Shown here: positions 31,106 to 39,582 of the stretch, one piece after another
Position numbering within the stretch: position 1 is the first letter of the stretch
Layout of the letters: each line of letters begins with the position of its first letter
From: Luteibacter sp.
GTDB lineage: Bacteria > Pseudomonadota > Gammaproteobacteria > Xanthomonadales > Rhodanobacteraceae
Assembly: GCF_009912395.1 (NCBI RefSeq)
Contig: NZ_WNDO01000023.1
Span: forward strand, 1 to 64,000
DNA length: 64,000 nt
Direction of reading: 5' to 3'
Translations under genes and position numbers: made by a program
Notes under the pieces: generated by a model
Told to the model about the DNA's origin: nothing
Database searches by the model: none
Seen by the model: only the letters and a program-made list of their open reading frames with translations

Positions 31106-32082
31106 GCGTGCTTCTCCATGAAGGCCTTTACTTCGGCCTGGTCGGGAATGGCGGTGAACGAGCCTTTGCGGGTGGCGGTGATCGCGCCACAGGCGGCGGC
31201 GAAACGAATGAGGTCGGTGAGGCGGTCCTGGTCGGCGACCAGCGCGTCGAGCTTGTCGACGGTGATGCCTTCGGCGGCCACGCGGGCGAGCAGGCCGCCC
31301 ACGAAGGCGTCACCGGCGGCCGTCGTATCGACGGCATCGACCGAGTAGCCCTTGATGACGCCCTTGGCGGTGCGTGTGAACCAGCGCATCGGCTCGGCGC
31401 CGTCGGTGACGAGCAGCAGGCGGGCGTGACCCTTCCACAGGCGGTCAAGCACGGCCTCGTCGGAACCCGCGCCTTCGTGCACCACGGCGAATTCCTCGCC
31501 GCTGAGCTTGATGACGTCGGCTTCGGACAGGGTTTCCCACAGGCGCGGAAGCTGGTCCTCGCCCTTCGGCCACAGGGCTGGGCGCAGGTTCATGTCGAAG
31601 CTGACCAGTGCGCCCGCGGCGCGGGCACGGCGCATGCCTTCCACCGTGGTGGCGGCGATGTCGGCCTCGGTCAGCGAGTTGGAGCAGACGTGGAACACGG
31701 CGAGGTTGTCGAACGCGTTCGTACGGAAGTGTTCGGGGCGGAACAGCAGGTCGGCCGCCGGCGGGCGGTAGAAGCTGAAGCTGCGATCGCCCTTGTCGTC
31801 GTGCGCGACGAAAGCCAGCGCGGTGCGCGCCTCGTCGGTGCGGGCGACGTCCTCGGTGCCGACATCGAGGTCGGTGAGGCTCTTGAGCAGGAAGTCGCCG
31901 AACATGTCACGGGCGAGCATGCCGGCGAAACGGGCTTGCCCACCGAGGCGGGCGGCGGCGACGGCGACATTGGCGGGAGCGCCGCCGGCGAACGGAACGA
32001 AGGCGGGAGGCTGACCGGCGCCGCCCTGGGGCTGTGCGTGGAAATCGATCAGCGCCTCGCCGAAGCAGAGGATGGAAGACAC
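31102..32082 (-). CDS. Fructokinase (PfkB/ribokinase family)
   Basis: About 326 residues, starting at a GTG (32082) preceded by aaggacacgcc; an in-frame ATG at 32127 has no good ribosome-binding site. The ribokinase signatures are present: CFGEALIDFHA, FAGGAPANVAVAAARLG, and the C-terminal DTTAAGDAFVGGLLA with the catalytic Asp in the anion-hole GD motif. The protein should phosphorylate fructose to fructose-6-phosphate in the cytoplasm. It lies between the MFS transporter and the AGE isomerase on the same strand, exactly where a mannose-to-fructose route needs it. Confidence 0.88.
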   Translation of the reverse strand: MSSILCFGEALIDFHAQPQGGAGQPPAFVPFAGGAPANVAVAAARLGGQARFAGMLARDMFGDFLLKSLTDLDVGTEDVARTDEARTALAFVAHDDKGDRSFSFYRPPAADLLFRPEHFRTNAFDNLAVFHVCSNSLTEADIAATTVEGMRRARAAGALVSFDMNLRPALWPKGEDQLPRLWETLSEADVIKLSGEEFAVVHEGAGSDEAVLDRLWKGHARLLLVTDGAEPMRWFTRTAKGVIKGYSVDAVDTTAAGDAFVGGLLARVAAEGITVDKLDALVADQDRLTDLIRFAAACGAITATRKGSFTAIPDQAEVKAFMEKHA

Positions 32083-32155
32083 GGCGTGTCCTTGGGGCGA
32101 GGATGGAAAAAACGCGGCGACCGGCACGTGGGCCGGTCGCCGTCATGCGGATGGA

Positions 32156-33493
32156 TCAGCGGGTGGCGACGGGAAGATTGCGGATCTTCGAGCCGCTCAG
32201 GCCGTAGAACAGGATGTAGCCGTAGCAGATCAGCGGGATGAAGAACGCGTGCTGCACGCCGATGGAGTCGGCGACCACGCCCTGAATCCAGGGAATCAGC
32301 GCGCCGCCCACGATGGCCATGATCAGCAGCGACGAGGCCTTGCCGGTCAGCGGACCCATGCGCTCGATGCCCAGCGAGAAGATCGTCGGGAACATGATCG
32401 AGTTGAACAGGCCGATGGCGACGATGCTGTACACGGCGACCGTGCCGGTGGTGCTCATGGTGGTGATCACCAGCAGCGCGTTGATCACGGCGAACACGGC
32501 CAGCAGCTTGCGCGGCGAGAACTTGGCCAGCAGGGCCGAGCCGATGAAGCGGCCGACCATCGCGCCACCCCAGTAGAACGCCACGTGGCTGGCGGCGACC
32601 TCGCCCGTCATGTTGCCGATCTCCGGCAACTGCAGGTAGTTGATCATGAAGCTGCCGATCAAGACCTCGCCACCCACGTAGAAGAAGATGCCGAGCACGC
32701 CGAAGAACACGTGCGGGGTCTTCAGGGCGTCCATCAGCGAGTGGTGGCCGTCGTCGGCTTTCTCGGTGGTCTCCTGCAGCGCGGGCAGGTTGAACAGGTA
32801 CACGCCGATCGCCAGCAGCACCAGCACGACGGCCAGGCCGATGTACGGGCCCTGCACGGCGCTGGCTTCATGCGCGCGGTAGGTGATCTGCTCGGCGGCG
32901 TTGAGCTTGGCGATGTCGGCACTGCTCTTGACCTCGTTGGAGAGGATCAGGAAACCGCCGAAGAACGGGGCCAGGAAGGTGCCGAACGAGTTCAGCGCCT
33001 GCGCCAGCGTGAGGCGGCTGGAGCTGGTGCGCTCCGGACCGAGCAGGGCGACGTAGGCGTTGGCGGCGACCTGGAGCACCGTGATGCCGGTGGCCAGGAT
33101 GAACAGCGCGGCGAGGAAGAAGCCATACACGCGCATGCCGGCGGCGGGCCAGAACAGCGCCGCACCGATGCCCGCGATGATCAGGCCCGCGACGATGCCC
33201 TTCTTGTAGCCCAGCGCGGCCACCAGCCGGCCGGCCGGCAGCGACATGATGAAATACGCGCCGAAGAACGTGAACTGGATCAGCATGGCCTGGGCGTAGT
33301 TCAGTTCGAACACGGCCTTCAGGTGCGGAATGAGGATGTCGTTCAAGCACGTGAGGAAGCCCCACATGAAGAAGATCGTCGTCATCACGCCGAGCGCAAG
33401 CGGGAAGTAGGTGTAGCGGGTGTCGCCCGAGTCCGTCGCGGACGACGATGCATTGGGCAATGGCGAGGGACCGGTGGCCATGGGGCGCTCCAT
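32156..33493 (-). CDS. FucP/GluP-type sugar:proton symporter (MFS)
   Basis: A 445-residue protein with about twelve membrane segments. FucP-family marks: FFMWGFLTCLNDILIPHLKA, YFIMSLPAGRLVAALGYKKG, and YWGGAMVGRFIGSALL. The family imports fucose, glucose, galactose or mannose with protons. Within this operon mannose is the best guess. The ATG at 33493 follows the lacI stop by 6 bases, so the regulator and transporter share a transcript. Confidence 0.9.
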   Translation of the reverse strand: MERPMATGPSPLPNASSSATDSGDTRYTYFPLALGVMTTIFFMWGFLTCLNDILIPHLKAVFELNYAQAMLIQFTFFGAYFIMSLPAGRLVAALGYKKGIVAGLIIAGIGAALFWPAAGMRVYGFFLAALFILATGITVLQVAANAYVALLGPERTSSSRLTLAQALNSFGTFLAPFFGGFLILSNEVKSSADIAKLNAAEQITYRAHEASAVQGPYIGLAVVLVLLAIGVYLFNLPALQETTEKADDGHHSLMDALKTPHVFFGVLGIFFYVGGEVLIGSFMINYLQLPEIGNMTGEVAASHVAFYWGGAMVGRFIGSALLAKFSPRKLLAVFAVINALLVITTMSTTGTVAVYSIVAIGLFNSIMFPTIFSLGIERMGPLTGKASSLLIMAIVGGALIPWIQGVVADSIGVQHAFFIPLICYGYILFYGLSGSKIRNLPVATR

Positions 33494-33499
33494 TGTGGG

Positions 33500-34549
33500 T
33501 CAGGGTGAAACCGGCTGGCAGCTGCTTTCGCGCACCACCAGTCGGACGGGGGCGATCGTATAGGCCGTATCGGTCTCGGGATTGCCCAATCGTTGCAGGA
33601 TGAGTTCGGCACTGCGTCGGCCCAGGCCACGCGGGTCGACCGCGATGGTGGTCAGGGGCGGCACGCAGACCGACGCCTCGGCGACGTCGTCGAAGCCGGT
33701 GAGGGCGAAATCCTCGCCCGGCCGGCGGCCGCGTCGGGTCAGGCCGAGCATGAGGCCCAGCGCGACGGCGTCGTTGTAGCAGACCGCGGCCGTCGGTGCG
33801 GGGTCGCGGGCGAAGAGGGCACCGGTCTGGCGGGCGGCTTCCAGGCGCGTGGGGGCGCTTTCGATCAGCCAGATCGGTTCCACGGGCAATCCGGCGTCTT
33901 TCATGGCGCTCAGGTAGCCGCGGCGGCGCTGTTCCACCGAGCTGGAGTCGCGGTGGCCGCCGAAGAAGGCGATGCGCTGGTGGCCCAGGCCGATGAGGTG
34001 TTCCGTAGCCAGGCGGGCGCCGTGCTCGTTGTCCATCTCCAGGGTGTCCCAGCGATGGGTGCCGTCGTCGTCCGGCAGCTCGCGGTTGAAGACCAGCAGC
34101 GGCGTGTGCATGCCCACGGCGGAAAGCACCCGCTCGCCATCGCTGCCTTCGGCAGGCGACAGGATGATGCCGGCCGGTCCGTGTTCGACCAGGGAGGTGA
34201 GCACGGCCTGCTGGCGCTCCGGCGATTCGCCGGTATTGCCCAGCAGGGTGACGTAGCCGGCGCTGGCCAGGGCCTCGTCGGCCCCGGCCGCGAATTCGGC
34301 GAAGAAGGGGTTGCCCAGGTCGTTGACGACCAGGCCGATGCTGGACGACGTGCGCCGGCGCAGGTTGGCCGCGGCCCGGTTATAGACATAACCCTGGCGT
34401 TTCAGTTCGGCCTCCACCCGGGCCCGGGTGGCGGAGTTGACCAGCGGGCTGCCTCGCAGCACCAACGAGACGGTGGCACGCGATACATCGCATCCAAGGG
34501 CGATATCAGCTAGCGTGACCTTGCGGCGCTGCGGGGTGGACCTCGGCAT
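33500..34549 (-). CDS. LacI family transcriptional regulator
   Basis: A 349-residue protein. The N-terminal HTH reads TLADIALGCDVSRATVSLVL with the hinge helix TRARVEAELKRQGYVYN; the sugar-binding core includes IGLVVNDLGNPFFAEFAAGA, TEHLIGLGHQRIAFFGG and TGFDDVAEASVCVPPLTTIA. It heads the operon with the transporter, fructokinase and isomerase, and is divergent from the GH92 gene, so it likely represses the whole locus until a mannose-related sugar is present. Confidence 0.93.
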   Translation of the reverse strand: MPRSTPQRRKVTLADIALGCDVSRATVSLVLRGSPLVNSATRARVEAELKRQGYVYNRAAANLRRRTSSSIGLVVNDLGNPFFAEFAAGADEALASAGYVTLLGNTGESPERQQAVLTSLVEHGPAGIILSPAEGSDGERVLSAVGMHTPLLVFNRELPDDDGTHRWDTLEMDNEHGARLATEHLIGLGHQRIAFFGGHRDSSSVEQRRRGYLSAMKDAGLPVEPIWLIESAPTRLEAARQTGALFARDPAPTAAVCYNDAVALGLMLGLTRRGRRPGEDFALTGFDDVAEASVCVPPLTTIAVDPRGLGRRSAELILQRLGNPETDTAYTIAPVRLVVRESSCQPVSP

Positions 34550-34661
34550 CGTTACTCCTTCAAACGATCTAAACCGGGCGATGATCGCTCGCCGGTGTCA
34601 GGGATGCATCACGCACTGCAACATGCGAGGCTGCGGCATCTTTGCTACTTTCAGAGCGTTT

Positions 34662-34684
34662 GTCACGATCCAAATGATCGTGAC
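34662..34684. promoter_or_regulatory. 9-9 bp inverted repeat between lacI and the GH92 gene (possible operator)
   Basis: The perfect arms gtcacgatc (34662-34670) and gatcgtgac (34676-34684) flank the spacer caaat. The site lies 35-57 bases before the GH92 start, within promoter distance. LacI operators are usually shorter with a central CG, so either this is an atypical site or the nearby agcgtttgtca is the real operator. Confidence 0.45.
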
Positions 34685-34718
34685 CCGATACGACGTGTCC
34701 AACCGAGGGGTACCACCG

Positions 34719-37067
34719 ATGTCGAGTCCGTCCCGTCTGCACCGAGGCCTGCTGGCCGCGGCCCTGTCCCTTGCCCTTCCTGCCCTGGCCTTCGCGGCCC
34801 CGGCTGGCAAGGCATCCAGCGCCTATGCGGCGGTAGACCCCATGATCGGTACGGGCGGCGACGGCCATACCTTCCCCGGTGCCACGGTGCCCTTCGGCAT
34901 GGTCCAGCTCTCGCCGGACACGGCCATGCCGGACTTCAAGCACGCGTACAAATGGGCGGCCGGCTACCAGTACGGCGATACGAGCATTCTGGGTTTCTCG
35001 CATACGCATTTCTCCGGCAGCGGCCATTCCGACCTGGGCGACATTCTCGTCATGCCCATCGCCGGTGACGTGAAGCTGGATCCGGGTACGCCCGACCAGC
35101 CCGGCAGCGGTTACCGCTCGCGCTTCGATCACGCGAGCGAAAAAGCGGAGGCAGGTTACTACGCGGTCACCCTGGCCGACTATGGCGTGCGGGCCGAACT
35201 GACGGCCGGCCGTCGCGTGGGCTGGCACCGCTACACCTTCCCCAAGGGCAAGCCGGCCCACCTGCTGCTCGACCTGCGCCCGAGCATCTACGACTACGAC
35301 GGCAAGGTGCTGTGGTCGTCGTTGCGCGTGCGCACGGATGGCACGGTGACCGGCGGCCGCACCACGCGCGGCTGGGCGCCGGGTCGCCAGCTTTACTTCG
35401 CCATGCGCTTCAACCAGCCGCTGGTGTCGCGCAGCCTGAAAAACCGCGAAGAGAACATCCCCTACAAGGGCTTCGGCGGCCCGGGCAACCGTGCCACGGA
35501 TACCGACGGTATGAGCGGTCGTGCGCTGGAAGGCGTGTTCGACTTCGGCGACCTCGGCAAGCCGCTGGTGGTCAAGGTGGCGATCTCGTCCGTCAGCGAG
35601 GAGAACGCCATCGCCAACCTCGACCAGGACGGTGCCGGCTTCGACTTCGACGCTCGCCGTGCCGAAGCGCGCCAGCAGTGGGAGAAGGCGCTGTCGGTCG
35701 TCGACCTCGACGCCCCCGCGCAGGATCGCAAGACGTTCTACACGGCGCTCTACCACGCCATGCTCTCGCCGACCCTGTCGATGGACGTCAACGGCCAGTA
35801 CCGCGGCCCCGACAACCAGGTGCACACGGCCAAGGGCTTCGATTTCCACTCCACCTGGTCGCTGTGGGACGTCTACCGCGCCCAGCAGCCGCTGATGACC
35901 CTGCTGGAACCGGAAAAGAGCAACGACTTTGTCAGCTCGCTGCTCGCCTCCCGCGAGGCCAGCCCGTTCGGCATCCTGCCCGTGTGGGCGTACCAGGGCA
36001 TGGAGACCTGGTGCATGATCGGCTACCACGCGGTGCCGGTGATCGCCGATGCCTATATGAAGGGCATCCGCGGTTACGACGCGAACAAGGCCCTGGAGGC
36101 CATGGTGGCGAGCGCCACGTATGGCCCGTACGGTGGCCTGGATGACTACATGAAGCTCGGCTACGTGCCGATCGACCACCAGCCGGAGTCGGCGTCCAAG
36201 ACCGTCGAATACGCCTTCGACGACTGGTCGCTCGCCCAGATGGCCAAGGCCATGGGCAAGGACGACGTGGCGGCCACCTTCATGAAGCGCGCGGGCAACT
36301 GGAAGAACAGCTTCGACACGAAGACCGGCTTCCTCCGCGCTCGCAAGAGCGACGGCAACTACCGCGAACCGTTCGATCCGTCGTCGGCGGCCTACGGCAG
36401 CGACTACACCGAAGGAAACGCCTGGCAGTATTCCTGGTATGTGCCGCAGGACGTCGCGGCGCTGATCGCCGACCTCGGCGGCAACGACGCCTTCGTGAAA
36501 AAGCTCGACGAGGTGTTCGACGCGAAGGTCGATCCGAAGTCGTTCGCCCATGTCGAAGACATCACCGGCCTGATCGGCTGGTATGCCCACGGCAACGAGC
36601 CGAGCCACCACGTGGCCTACCTGTACGACTACGCCGGCCAGCCCTGGAAAACCCAGGAGCGCCTGACTCAGATCATGAAGACCCAGTACGCGCCGACGCC
36701 GACCGGCCTCGTGGGCAACGACGATCTCGGCCAGATGTCGGCCTGGTACATCTTCACTGCGCTGGGCTTCTACCCGGTGGCGCCGGGCAGCAACCAGTAC
36801 GTGATTGGTCGTCCGTTCGTCGAGAAGGCCACGCTCAACCTGCAGAACGGCAAGCGCTTCACCGTCTCCGCCGACCACCTCGACGCGAAGCATCCGTACG
36901 TGGGCAAGGTGACCCTCAACGGCCAGCCGCTGAACCGCACTTTCGTCCGCCACGAGGAGATCGTCGCGGGCGGCGAACTGCATTTCTCGATGCAGGCCAC
37001 GCCGGCAAAGGACTGGGCGACCGGTGCCGACGCGCTGCCTTACTCGATGAGCAAGTCGGCGAACTGA
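34719..37067 (+). CDS. GH92 family alpha-mannosidase (secreted)
   Basis: About 782 residues with the signal peptide MSSPSRLHRGLLAAALSLAL ending near FAAPA. The ATG at 34719 follows gaggggtaccaccg. GH92 marks: DPMIGTGGDGHTFPGATVPF at the start, SHTHFSGSGHSDLGD, and the highly conserved C-terminal block NEPSHHVAYLYDYAG, PWKTQE, TGLVGNDDLGQMSAWY, GFYPVAPGS. In the family the Glu of NEPSHH and the Asp pair of GNDD act in the inverting, calcium-dependent mechanism. The enzyme would release mannose from N-glycans or alpha-mannosides outside the cytoplasm. It is divergent from the lacI operon. Confidence 0.94.
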   Translation: MSSPSRLHRGLLAAALSLALPALAFAAPAGKASSAYAAVDPMIGTGGDGHTFPGATVPFGMVQLSPDTAMPDFKHAYKWAAGYQYGDTSILGFSHTHFSGSGHSDLGDILVMPIAGDVKLDPGTPDQPGSGYRSRFDHASEKAEAGYYAVTLADYGVRAELTAGRRVGWHRYTFPKGKPAHLLLDLRPSIYDYDGKVLWSSLRVRTDGTVTGGRTTRGWAPGRQLYFAMRFNQPLVSRSLKNREENIPYKGFGGPGNRATDTDGMSGRALEGVFDFGDLGKPLVVKVAISSVSEENAIANLDQDGAGFDFDARRAEARQQWEKALSVVDLDAPAQDRKTFYTALYHAMLSPTLSMDVNGQYRGPDNQVHTAKGFDFHSTWSLWDVYRAQQPLMTLLEPEKSNDFVSSLLASREASPFGILPVWAYQGMETWCMIGYHAVPVIADAYMKGIRGYDANKALEAMVASATYGPYGGLDDYMKLGYVPIDHQPESASKTVEYAFDDWSLAQMAKAMGKDDVAATFMKRAGNWKNSFDTKTGFLRARKSDGNYREPFDPSSAAYGSDYTEGNAWQYSWYVPQDVAALIADLGGNDAFVKKLDEVFDAKVDPKSFAHVEDITGLIGWYAHGNEPSHHVAYLYDYAGQPWKTQERLTQIMKTQYAPTPTGLVGNDDLGQMSAWYIFTALGFYPVAPGSNQYVIGRPFVEKATLNLQNGKRFTVSADHLDAKHPYVGKVTLNGQPLNRTFVRHEEIVAGGELHFSMQATPAKDWATGADALPYSMSKSAN

Positions 37068-37151
37068 AAGGGATTTCTCGCCGCCGTCACAGGTCCTTCA
37101 CGGGGCCTTGGGCATTAAGGCGGGATTCCATGGGGCGGGTGCGCTACCTAA

Positions 37152-37212
37152 GCACCGACCGGCAGGCTAGACCGGCCGGCGGTGCGGGGGTAGCGCGCCC
37201 GCCTTTGTTTTC
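37152..37212 (+). terminator. Possible terminator after the GH92 gene
   Basis: A hairpin with arms gcaccg (37152-37157) and cggtgc (37180-37185) overlaps a second one, gcggg...cccgc (37184-37202), followed by ctttgtttt. The pairing is imperfect, and the distance of 85 bases from the stop codon is long. Confidence 0.4.
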
Positions 37213-37308
37213 AGCGCCGTCCGGAAGCGATTGCACCGTCCCGATGCCATACCCGTCTACAATGAGAGCCCTTAACCGGGCAGGAGTCGTCGTGGGGATG
37301 ACGAACGC

Positions 37309-39105
37309 ATGATCGAACGCATCGGATTACGCTGGCGACTCGTCGGCCTGCTTGCCGCCGTGCTCGTCATCGTGGCCTTGCCTTACGTGGTCACCCGCGC
37401 CAGCACCGAAGACGCCCTCAACTCGCGCGACTGGGTCACCCACACGGCCGACATCAAGGCCAGCGTCTATCGCCTCGACGCCATCCTGCGCAGCAGCGAG
37501 GCGGCCATGTTCGCCCGCCTGGCCGGCTCGCCGGCCGATACGGCCCTCGAAGAACGCGCGCTGGCACCGCGGCAGACCATCCCCGGCATCATCGCGACGC
37601 TGCGCACCATGACGCGCGACAACGCCGAACAGCTCACCCGACTCGGCGCGATCGAATCTATCGCCAATGGGCGCATGGTGCTGACCGACCAGGCCCTCCA
37701 GCGACTGAAGGCCGGCGACCGCGATGGCGCCTTTGCTTCCATGGAAGACGCCCGACTGCTGTTCCCGTTCCGCGAGCAGGTGCGCCAGTTGCTCGACGAA
37801 GAGTCGAAACTGCTGACCGATCGCCGCGAGCAGGCCGAGAAGCTTGCCGCCAACAACCGCCTGGTGCTGCTGGTGGCCGCGCTGGCGCAAGTCGTGCTGC
37901 TATGCATCGTCGTGGTGGTCTCCGAGCGGCAGATATCCATCCGTCTCGCGGCGGAATCCAAGGTCGCCGAAGCCGTGCAGCGCTCGCAGCTAATCGTGCA
38001 GGCCGTCCGCGAGCCCATCGCCATGCTCGATGGCGACCTGCGCACGCTGTTGGTCAACACGGCATTCGGCGAGCTCTACGGTTTCGATCCGGAGGGTGGC
38101 AAGAACCCGCCGCTGAACGAGATCGGCGACGGCGCCTGGAACGACTCCGCGTTGCTCCAGCGCCTGAACGACGTGGTGGCGCGCGATCGCGAGCTGTGGG
38201 ATTACGAGCTGACCCAGCGCACGGTCGATGGCGTGGATCGCTTCGTGGTCATTAACGCGCGTCGCATCGAACAGCCCGACAGCGACCGTCCGGCGCTGCT
38301 GCTCACGGTCAGCGACATCACCGCCCGCGCGCTGGTGGAGCAGAAGGTCTCCGAACTGAACCGCCAGCTTGAAGGCAAGGTGGAGCAGATCTCCGACGTG
38401 AACCGCGAGCTGGAAGCTTTCAGCTATTCGGTGTCGCACGATCTGCGTGCGCCGCTGCGCCATATTTCCGGCTTTGCCGGCAAGCTGGAAACCCAGCTTG
38501 GCGACCAGGCCGACGATCGCGTTCGCCACTACATCGATGTCATCAGCAGTTCGTCGCGGCGCATGGCGCAGCTGATCGACGACCTGCTGGTCTTCTCCCG
38601 CCTCGGGCGCGGCGCATTGCGCCTGCAGCCGGTGGACATGCAGTCTCTGGTGGAGGAGGCCCGTGCGCTGGTCGAGACCGACACGCGCGATCGGCGCATC
38701 GAATGGCGTATCGCCCCGATGCCGATCGTGGTCGGCGACGAAAACATGCTGCGCACCGTCTGGCAGAACCTGCTGGGCAATGCCGTGAAGTACACGGGCA
38801 ACCGCGAGCTGGCGCAGATCGAGGTGGGCCTCGATCGCCTGCCGGCCGGCGACTACGAATTCTTCGTCCGCGACAACGGCGCGGGCTTCGATATGCAGTA
38901 CGCCGGCAAGCTATTCGGTGTCTTCCAGCGCCTGCATCGCGCCTCAGAATTTCCCGGCAACGGCATCGGCCTTGCCAACGTGCGACGCATCGTCGCCCGC
39001 CATGGAGGGCGGACCTGGGCCGAGGGCGAAACCGACCGCGGCGCCACCTTCCATTTTTCTTTGCCGGCTTCCGATCTACCGGGCGCCAGAACGGGTGACT
39101 CATGA
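37309..39105 (+). CDS. Membrane histidine kinase (CHASE3-PAS-HisKA-HATPase)
   Basis: A 598-residue protein. The N-terminal membrane segment (WRLVGLLAAVLVIVALPYVV) and a second near residue 190 (LVLLVAALAQVVLLCIVVVV) enclose a helical CHASE3-like sensor. A PAS region (about 220-340, IVQAVREPIAMLDGDLRTLL) leads to HisKA with FSYSVSHDLRAPLRHISGFA (His near residue 377) and the ATPase domain (LLGNAVKYTGN, DNGAGFD, NGIGLANVRRIVARHGG). This kinase layout occurs next to Rcp1-type regulators. The ATG at 37309 follows gggga. It overlaps the response-regulator gene by 4 bases. Confidence 0.9.
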   Translation: MIERIGLRWRLVGLLAAVLVIVALPYVVTRASTEDALNSRDWVTHTADIKASVYRLDAILRSSEAAMFARLAGSPADTALEERALAPRQTIPGIIATLRTMTRDNAEQLTRLGAIESIANGRMVLTDQALQRLKAGDRDGAFASMEDARLLFPFREQVRQLLDEESKLLTDRREQAEKLAANNRLVLLVAALAQVVLLCIVVVVSERQISIRLAAESKVAEAVQRSQLIVQAVREPIAMLDGDLRTLLVNTAFGELYGFDPEGGKNPPLNEIGDGAWNDSALLQRLNDVVARDRELWDYELTQRTVDGVDRFVVINARRIEQPDSDRPALLLTVSDITARALVEQKVSELNRQLEGKVEQISDVNRELEAFSYSVSHDLRAPLRHISGFAGKLETQLGDQADDRVRHYIDVISSSSRRMAQLIDDLLVFSRLGRGALRLQPVDMQSLVEEARALVETDTRDRRIEWRIAPMPIVVGDENMLRTVWQNLLGNAVKYTGNRELAQIEVGLDRLPAGDYEFFVRDNGAGFDMQYAGKLFGVFQRLHRASEFPGNGIGLANVRRIVARHGGRTWAEGETDRGATFHFSLPASDLPGARTGDS

Positions 39106-39551
39106 ACCAGCGCGAAAAACTGCGCACCATCCTCCTTGTCGAAGACTCGATGGCCGATGCCGAAATGGCCATCGACGCGCTTCGCGAGGCCAAGCTCGCC
39201 AACCCGATCGTGCACCTGGAAGACGGCGTGGATTGCCTTGACTGGCTGCATCGCCGTGGCGCCTACGCGAACCGCGACGAGGGCGACCCGTCCGTCATCC
39301 TTCTCGACATCAAGATGCCGCGCAAGGATGGCCTGGAGGTTCTCCAGGAAATCCGTAGCGAAGAACGCTGGAAGCGTCTACCGGTGGTGATCCTCTCGTC
39401 GTCGCGTGAGGAGAGCGATCTCGCCCGTAGCTGGAATCTGGGCGTGAATGCCTATGTGTTGAAGCCGGTCGATGTCACCCAGTTCTTCCATGCCGTCCAG
39501 ACGCTCGGCCACTTCTGGGCTGTGCTGAACCAGCGGCCGGAAGGCGGCTGA
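39102..39551 (+). CDS. Single-domain response regulator (Rcp1-like)
   Basis: A 149-residue receiver with no output domain. Phosphoacceptor Asp69 in VILLDIKMPRKDGLEVL, the acidic pocket in LVEDSMAD, the switch Ser in VVILSSSREESD and the Lys in YVLKPVD are all present. Such regulators pass phosphate onward rather than bind DNA. Its ATG overlaps the kinase stop (ATGA), so the pair is translationally coupled. Confidence 0.92.
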   Translation: MNQREKLRTILLVEDSMADAEMAIDALREAKLANPIVHLEDGVDCLDWLHRRGAYANRDEGDPSVILLDIKMPRKDGLEVLQEIRSEERWKRLPVVILSSSREESDLARSWNLGVNAYVLKPVDVTQFFHAVQTLGHFWAVLNQRPEGG

Positions 39552-39582
39552 GCGCCGGGCCGCAGGAAGGGACAGGGTCGAT

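Noticed and set aside
34569-36983. 804-codon open frame opposite the GH92 gene, and similar long frames opposite the TonB receptor (13823-15838), nadE (59309-61081) and the epimerase/NlpC genes (54381-56246)
   Set aside because: All are antisense to genes with clear motifs, lack ribosome-binding sites and known domains, and reflect third-position GC bias.
37130-37312. 60-codon open frame before the kinase gene
   Set aside because: It spans a hairpin or terminator-like region, overlaps the kinase start, has no motif and a shadow-like composition.
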